Origin: CAZSHX01 sp964606895
Lineage (GTDB): Bacteria > Bacteroidota > Ignavibacteria > Kapaibacteriales > UBA2268
Direction: 5' to 3'
NCBI GenBank assembly: GCA_964606895.1
Contig: CAZSHX010000110.1
Span: 1-8,978 of the forward strand
DNA length: 8,978 bases
The notes beneath the pieces were generated by a model. That model worked only from the letters and a program-made list of their open reading frames with translations, was not told where the DNA came from and ran no database searches. Below, piece after piece: positions 4,750 through 8,978 of this stretch. Numbering within the stretch: the stretch's first letter is position 1; every line of letters starts with the position of its first letter. The translations under genes were made by a program, and so were the position numbers.

Positions 4750-7700
4750 TTATCTTACTATTGTCAGTTTGCCTGTTTTAACAACTTCGCCGACAGTCAA
4801 TCTGTAGAAGTATGTGCCGATTGCGAGAGAATTATTGTTATTATCATTTCCATTCCAATCAACCCTTGTTGGTCCTGCCGGGTTTGTACCATTAACCAAA
4901 GTTTTTACAACATTACCAAAAATATCAAGAACTTCAAATCTGACGTTCGATTCAGTTGGCAAAGCAAATGTAAAAGCTGTATGGTCTTTGAATGGATTTG
5001 GAGAGTTTTGTCCAAGAACGATTTCCTGGTCTCTGTTGTAAGTCAATGTAATGATTTTCGAGAATGATAGGCATGTGACGGCACCATCATTGTCAACCTG
5101 TCGTAAACGATACTGATAAGTTACGTTAGTGTTAACTTCTGCATCAAGATATTTATAACGGTTAACTTTTGATGTAGTTCCGGCACCCTTAAGAAACGAT
5201 AACTGCACCCAATCTCCGTCGTTTCTACCAACTTTTCTCTCGACATAGAATCCATCATTGTTCAGTTCGGAACAAGTTGACCAAAACAGCTCAATACCGG
5301 CATCGCGAACCTGACCATCAAAATAAGTAAGTTCAACCGGGTCCCCAGGATCACAATCCTCATAAATATAATCAGAACCGAAGGAACGAGTACCAAAATA
5401 TGGACGAATCATTGGAATCCATGTACCGCGTGTTAATGTTAGGGTAGTTCCGTCAGCAGGTGATGTGCCGAAGTGATGCAAGTGAGCGTAAGCCGGGTTA
5501 CCGATTGTTGGCATGAACTGATTCCAGGTACCGCTACCACGAGTATTTTCAAAAGCGAAGACATTATTATTAATAAGTGAACCACTTGGATTTGTTTTTC
5601 TAAAGTTCTTGTCAATCATAAGGTTATATCCGGAACCGCCAACAGGAGCTGAAATGGTTATCGGAGGTGGAATGTAAATACTTGTAGTTCTCATTCCAAC
5701 TCTTGACTTGGAAGCTCCTAATTCAAAACCTGTTTCTCCAATCTGTGCGATTGCCATCCAGTAGGAACCTGCCGGAAGAACGATCGGTTTGGGCAGAAGA
5801 TAAGTAACGTATTCATCAAAGAATGGTGCTTTTCTAATTTCGTCATAACAGCGTAGTCTGTAAATCAGCGAACCTGGGAATACAGTTCCCGGCTGGCTTC
5901 TATCTGTATAAATGGCGAGTGCGATATCCTCCATAGAACCGTTCAATTGTCCAAAGAATGCTTTGTATCCATAAATTGTATCTGCCTGACTCAACTGGAA
6001 TTTCATAGCAATCTGACCCGAACTGGAACCACCGACATAACCGGCACCATAGTTGTTTTCATCATATTCGCCAACAGGTCCGGATGAAGAACCCATACCA
6101 CCATAAGCAAATCCGAATAGGTTCAAACCTCTTCCGTATAGACCTGTAAATGCATTATCCGGGACATCATTTCTTGGACTTTGTACAGGGTCATAAGCAA
6201 ATACATCACCAAAAGTTAAAGTAAAATCCGTATAAGTTGTATCATTCAATGGCTGAAGATCACCACCGGGAACGTAAATATTACCAAATAATCTGTATCT
6301 GCCCGGACCGGATTTTCTTGCATACCAGAAAGGCATTGCAAAATCAACGGTAGTTCCGGGTTTCATGAATGGTAATTGTTCCGTACGGCAATAAACGGGT
6401 CTGTTATCTTCGGCTTTATAAATCCTGACTTTAATCAAAAAGCCGGGAGCATCAACACTTGTATTGTTACTAAGTTTAACCCAAACGGGAATTTTAATTG
6501 CCTGCGAAGCTGGAGCTATAGTATAGGGCCAAATCGGTTTAACGGAAGAAATTTCAATGTCTGTAATTTCAGAGGGATATAATATAGTTACGTTATCAAC
6601 AAAGAACGGGTCTGTATCATCAGGAATACATGAAGCACATTTCTTATCGTTATTTGCATAAACTTTAACTCTAAATCTAAAGTTCTTTGCTCCATTATTA
6701 CGAGATTTGATAAAAGTATCAGGAATTGCAATAAATGCCTTCCTATATTCAAAATCAATACCATCATCGAAAATATCAGGTCTCAATCCTCCACGTAAAC
6801 GAGCCGCCGGAGGAGCTAATGATGAATCCTTGTCTTTTTCGAGGAATCCCGTCATGTATCCGCCTGCACCAAAAAGCTGATAAGCAGACATAGAGGTAAT
6901 ATCTTTTGCTTTTCCTCTTCTTGGATGAACTCGCCATCTTTTCGGGTCAACGTTTGTAATGTTCTGAACACCGTCGTCACTTGGCTGCATCAATTCAACC
7001 GCAATTGATTCCCAAGTTGTTGGGTCAGATACACGATAACCTGAAGGAGAAGAAGCGGCATTAGTAGCCGTAGTCCACTGAGTAAATACATCACCATTGA
7101 CGATTGTCCGTGGTTCAGGTCCAACTAATTGCTGATCCCCAAAACCTCGGGACCAATTATCTTGTTTTGCTGTTCTTTGGAATGAAAGGGAAAGCATAGC
7201 GCCAAATTGGCTTCTCAAATCAATCGGGAATGAACGGATTTCATCACCTTTCATTGGTGCTACAGGTTCTGGTTCTCTATTATCGAGAGTTACTCTATTC
7301 ATGCGAATAACGGGTGATGCAATCTTATAGTTCGTATAGTCCGGAACTGTAAAAGAGAAATCAATATTGTTGGTTGCTCCATAAGTACCTCTTGGAGGAA
7401 GTGGGTAGTTAGAAACTTCGTCACCATTGGCAACATCAGCTTCAATGTTCACCCATTTCAAGGTTGAAGGCATTGGAACTCTGCCAACAATATGAAATTG
7501 AGTAACGTCATCATAGAAATCATACAATCTTTTCATAACAAAGAGACGAACACTTGTAGTATCGTCAAAGGGCCATTCATCTCCAAGGCTTTCTTTTGTA
7601 AGAGGATTGGTTGGCTCTGCAATGATAGACGCTTTCAAACGACCAATGTGGTTATTCGCGAATTCATTCGGCTCAAATGGCGGGAAGTATATTTGGACAT

Positions 7701-8978
7701 AACCATAAGGAGGAATACCGTTCAATTGACCTGTTCCCGGAAATGCAGGGTATGGTGGAGATACTGTCCAGTTTCCACCATAAAGTGTTGGAACGCAGTA
7801 TCTAAGTTTAAAATATGGATCGCCATTACACTTAAAAGTTAAAGAATCGGGTAATGCCAAACAAGTACTATCAACCTGAACCAAACGATTGTAGATGATT
7901 CTATTAGAAGCCGAATTAATTATTAAAAACCTTGCACGGAAATTTAACTGTTGCGGTTGGAAGTTCTGACCCTGCGGTCCTTGAATATTATTCGTTAGGT
8001 TTTGAATAAGTGCCACGGGCTGAATTGCACCAATTCTCTCTTCCCCTGCAAGTAATTCATAATCGTTTGCCTTATTGGAAGGAACGATTTCTGTAAAGTC
8101 CAAACTGGCATTCAGATCTGCTTTTCTAATCCTGTATTGAATATCGCACACACGAAGAGTGTTCTTCCATTGTTTGAACTTAATAGCAAGATAATTGCTT
8201 GGATAGGTCACATTTGGATTAGCATAATTGCTGAAATAGTGTGTTGTTTGTAAGTATTGATCTGCCCATGGAACAGAAGGGTCGTAGTCCGGTTGACCGT
8301 AATTTACGTGACGAGCCCATCCGGACACGCCAACAGTTGTGTTATATCTGAAAACTACCGTTGCCGGAACTCCTCTTGATGAAGAAAAGTAAGCCATACC
8401 ATCAAAGCGTTCATAAACAATAGTAACACTGCTATCTGTTTTATTTAAAATTACCTGAGCACTTGCGGCAATATAATTGGCATCGCCCGGACGTGCATTA
8501 ACAGGACCGGTATATCCGCCCTTATTAGTATTTAAAGCACCTTTAGGTGCAATATTTATATAATAAATAATAAGCCTGTCGTTGGCGGCAGTTCTTTTAA
8601 AATAAACTTTTCCCCAATCCTCGGATTTGTTGGTAGTAGTGTTAAATTGAGAAAGGTGCATATCTCCAAAAAAAGGAGCAATAACAGCAGTTTTATAAGC
8701 AGAGAAGTCACTCTGGTCAAGTGCACCGCCACGCTGACGTAAACCTTTAGTTAAAGAATCAGGTGAAGCATCAAAATTTCCTAAAATTGCGAATTTATAT
8801 CCCCAATCATCGGGAGTAGTATCAGACAAACCATTACCGGCTCTGCCTCTGTCAAACCAATCATCACTCATTGGGTCATAGCAATCCACGGCACCGGGCA
8901 ATATTGTTCTCTGACCATCAGTGTCATAGAAATAGCGTCTGTTGGTCAAACCAATGATTCCGTTTGTAGAAACATAGA
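4750..8978 (-). CDS. Giant exported multidomain protein with T9SS C-terminal sorting domain, N-terminus outside window
   Basis: The frame is open from the right edge to the TAA at 4750-4752: 1408 complete codons are visible and no start is. A TTG at 8947-8949 could be mistaken for a start, but codons for YVSTNGIIG precede it in frame. Counting from the first visible codon: residues about 60-195 (AVIAPFFGDM, WGKVYFKR, AQVILNKTDSSVTIVY) resemble nidogen-like beta domains of surface proteins. About 575-800 has a lectin-like feel (LSLSFQRT, FRFRVKVY, FVDNVTILY). About 805-920 is CARDB-like. About 940-1110 is a jelly-roll-like part (LAIYTDRSQPGTVFPG, GSYWMAIAQ). About 1214-1320 is a fibronectin-III-like module (VELTYFDGQ, ELNNDGFYVERK). 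The final 88 residues start LGQNSPNPF and end TGKLTIVR, a type A T9SS sorting domain. It should cross the outer membrane by T9SS and be cell-attached or released. Domain calls before the C-terminus are by eye; no enzymatic motif is recognised. Confidence 0.9.
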   Translation of the reverse strand, partial: YVSTNGIIGLTNRRYFYDTDGQRTILPGAVDCYDPMSDDWFDRGRAGNGLSDTTPDDWGYKFAILGNFDASPDSLTKGLRQRGGALDQSDFSAYKTAVIAPFFGDMHLSQFNTTTNKSEDWGKVYFKRTAANDRLIIYYINIAPKGALNTNKGGYTGPVNARPGDANYIAASAQVILNKTDSSVTIVYERFDGMAYFSSSRGVPATVVFRYNTTVGVSGWARHVNYGQPDYDPSVPWADQYLQTTHYFSNYANPNVTYPSNYLAIKFKQWKNTLRVCDIQYRIRKADLNASLDFTEIVPSNKANDYELLAGEERIGAIQPVALIQNLTNNIQGPQGQNFQPQQLNFRARFLIINSASNRIIYNRLVQVDSTCLALPDSLTFKCNGDPYFKLRYCVPTLYGGNWTVSPPYPAFPGTGQLNGIPPYGYVQIYFPPFEPNEFANNHIGRLKASIIAEPTNPLTKESLGDEWPFDDTTSVRLFVMKRLYDFYDDVTQFHIVGRVPMPSTLKWVNIEADVANGDEVSNYPLPPRGTYGATNNIDFSFTVPDYTNYKIASPVIRMNRVTLDNREPEPVAPMKGDEIRSFPIDLRSQFGAMLSLSFQRTAKQDNWSRGFGDQQLVGPEPRTIVNGDVFTQWTTATNAASSPSGYRVSDPTTWESIAVELMQPSDDGVQNITNVDPKRWRVHPRRGKAKDITSMSAYQLFGAGGYMTGFLEKDKDSSLAPPAARLRGGLRPDIFDDGIDFEYRKAFIAIPDTFIKSRNNGAKNFRFRVKVYANNDKKCASCIPDDTDPFFVDNVTILYPSEITDIEISSVKPIWPYTIAPASQAIKIPVWVKLSNNTSVDAPGFLIKVRIYKAEDNRPVYCRTEQLPFMKPGTTVDFAMPFWYARKSGPGRYRLFGNIYVPGGDLQPLNDTTYTDFTLTFGDVFAYDPVQSPRNDVPDNAFTGLYGRGLNLFGFAYGGMGSSSGPVGEYDENNYGAGYVGGSSSGQIAMKFQLSQADTIYGYKAFFGQLNGSMEDIALAIYTDRSQPGTVFPGSLIYRLRCYDEIRKAPFFDEYVTYLLPKPIVLPAGSYWMAIAQIGETGFELGASKSRVGMRTTSIYIPPPITISAPVGGSGYNLMIDKNFRKTNPSGSLINNNVFAFENTRGSGTWNQFMPTIGNPAYAHLHHFGTSPADGTTLTLTRGTWIPMIRPYFGTRSFGSDYIYEDCDPGDPVELTYFDGQVRDAGIELFWSTCSELNNDGFYVERKVGRNDGDWVQLSFLKGAGTTSKVNRYKYLDAEVNTNVTYQYRLRQVDNDGAVTCLSFSKIITLTYNRDQEIVLGQNSPNPFKDHTAFTFALPTESNVRFEVLDIFGNVVKTLVNGTNPAGPTRVDWNGNDNNNNSLAIGTYFYRLTVGEVVKTGKLTIVR
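4753..5016 (-). other. T9SS type A sorting domain (C-terminal 88 residues of the giant protein)
   Basis: The segment opens with QNSPNPF, continues with FEVLDIFGNVVKTL and ends with GTYFYRLTVGE and TGKLTIVR. This is the FlgD-Ig-like beta-sandwich recognised by the type IX secretion machinery and usually removed by the PorU sortase on export. It implies a Por/Spr-type T9SS elsewhere in the genome. Confidence 0.93.

Noticed and set aside
4814..7842. Plus-strand open frames of 68-116 codons opposite the giant gene
   Set aside because: They lie antisense to a continuous 1408-codon frame with a C-terminal sorting domain; their lengths are expected by chance.

Overview
The window looks like AT-rich chromosomal DNA from a member of the Bacteroidota/Ignavibacteriota/Kapabacteria (FCB) group, probably a draft or metagenome-assembled genome. 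Three things point there. A very large exported protein ends in a type IX secretion (T9SS) sorting domain with a QNSPNPF-type opening. Start codons lack clear Shine-Dalgarno sequences. The non-coding DNA is rich in small dispersed hairpins and AT-rich repeats. A run of exactly 100 Ns at 1252-1351 is a conventional scaffold-gap placeholder. The phylum call is an inference from these features; there is no rRNA to confirm it.

Layout from left to right: (1) the first 776 bases are the 5' part of a minus-strand gene for an exported protein with Asp-box (BNR/YCF48-like) propeller repeats. It continues past the left edge. (2) Bases 777-1961 carry no gene that can be supported. They hold a 10-bp perfect hairpin, a REP-like hairpin, an AT-rich dispersed word and a tandem array with a period of exactly 202 bp that contains the assembly gap. 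(3) A plus-strand gene encodes a zinc-finger-less DnaJ/CbpA-type co-chaperone (1962-2912). (4) A 214-bp convergent spacer carries a 16-bp direct repeat, a C/G-rich hairpin and another copy of the AT-rich word. (5) On the minus strand, tsaE (4164-4607) overlaps amrS (3127-4170) by 7 bp. (6) The rest is the 3' part (1408 visible residues) of a giant minus-strand T9SS-exported multidomain beta-sandwich protein that runs off the right edge.

How the genes relate: tsaE and amrS are almost certainly cotranscribed and translationally coupled. TsaE is the ATPase needed for the t6A modification of tRNA. AmrS is the radical-SAM member of the AMMECR1/Memo/RadiSam trio, whose reaction is not settled to my knowledge; its two usual partners are not in this window. 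The DnaJ homologue stands alone, without dnaK or grpE. The two outer genes both encode exported surface-type proteins; only the right-hand one shows its secretion signal, at its C-terminus.

I do not see a convincing new defence, mobile or biosynthetic system here. The most informative observations are the in-register 202-bp repeat across the gap, the hairpin pair that surrounds the start codon of the left gene, and the tsaE-amrS overlap.
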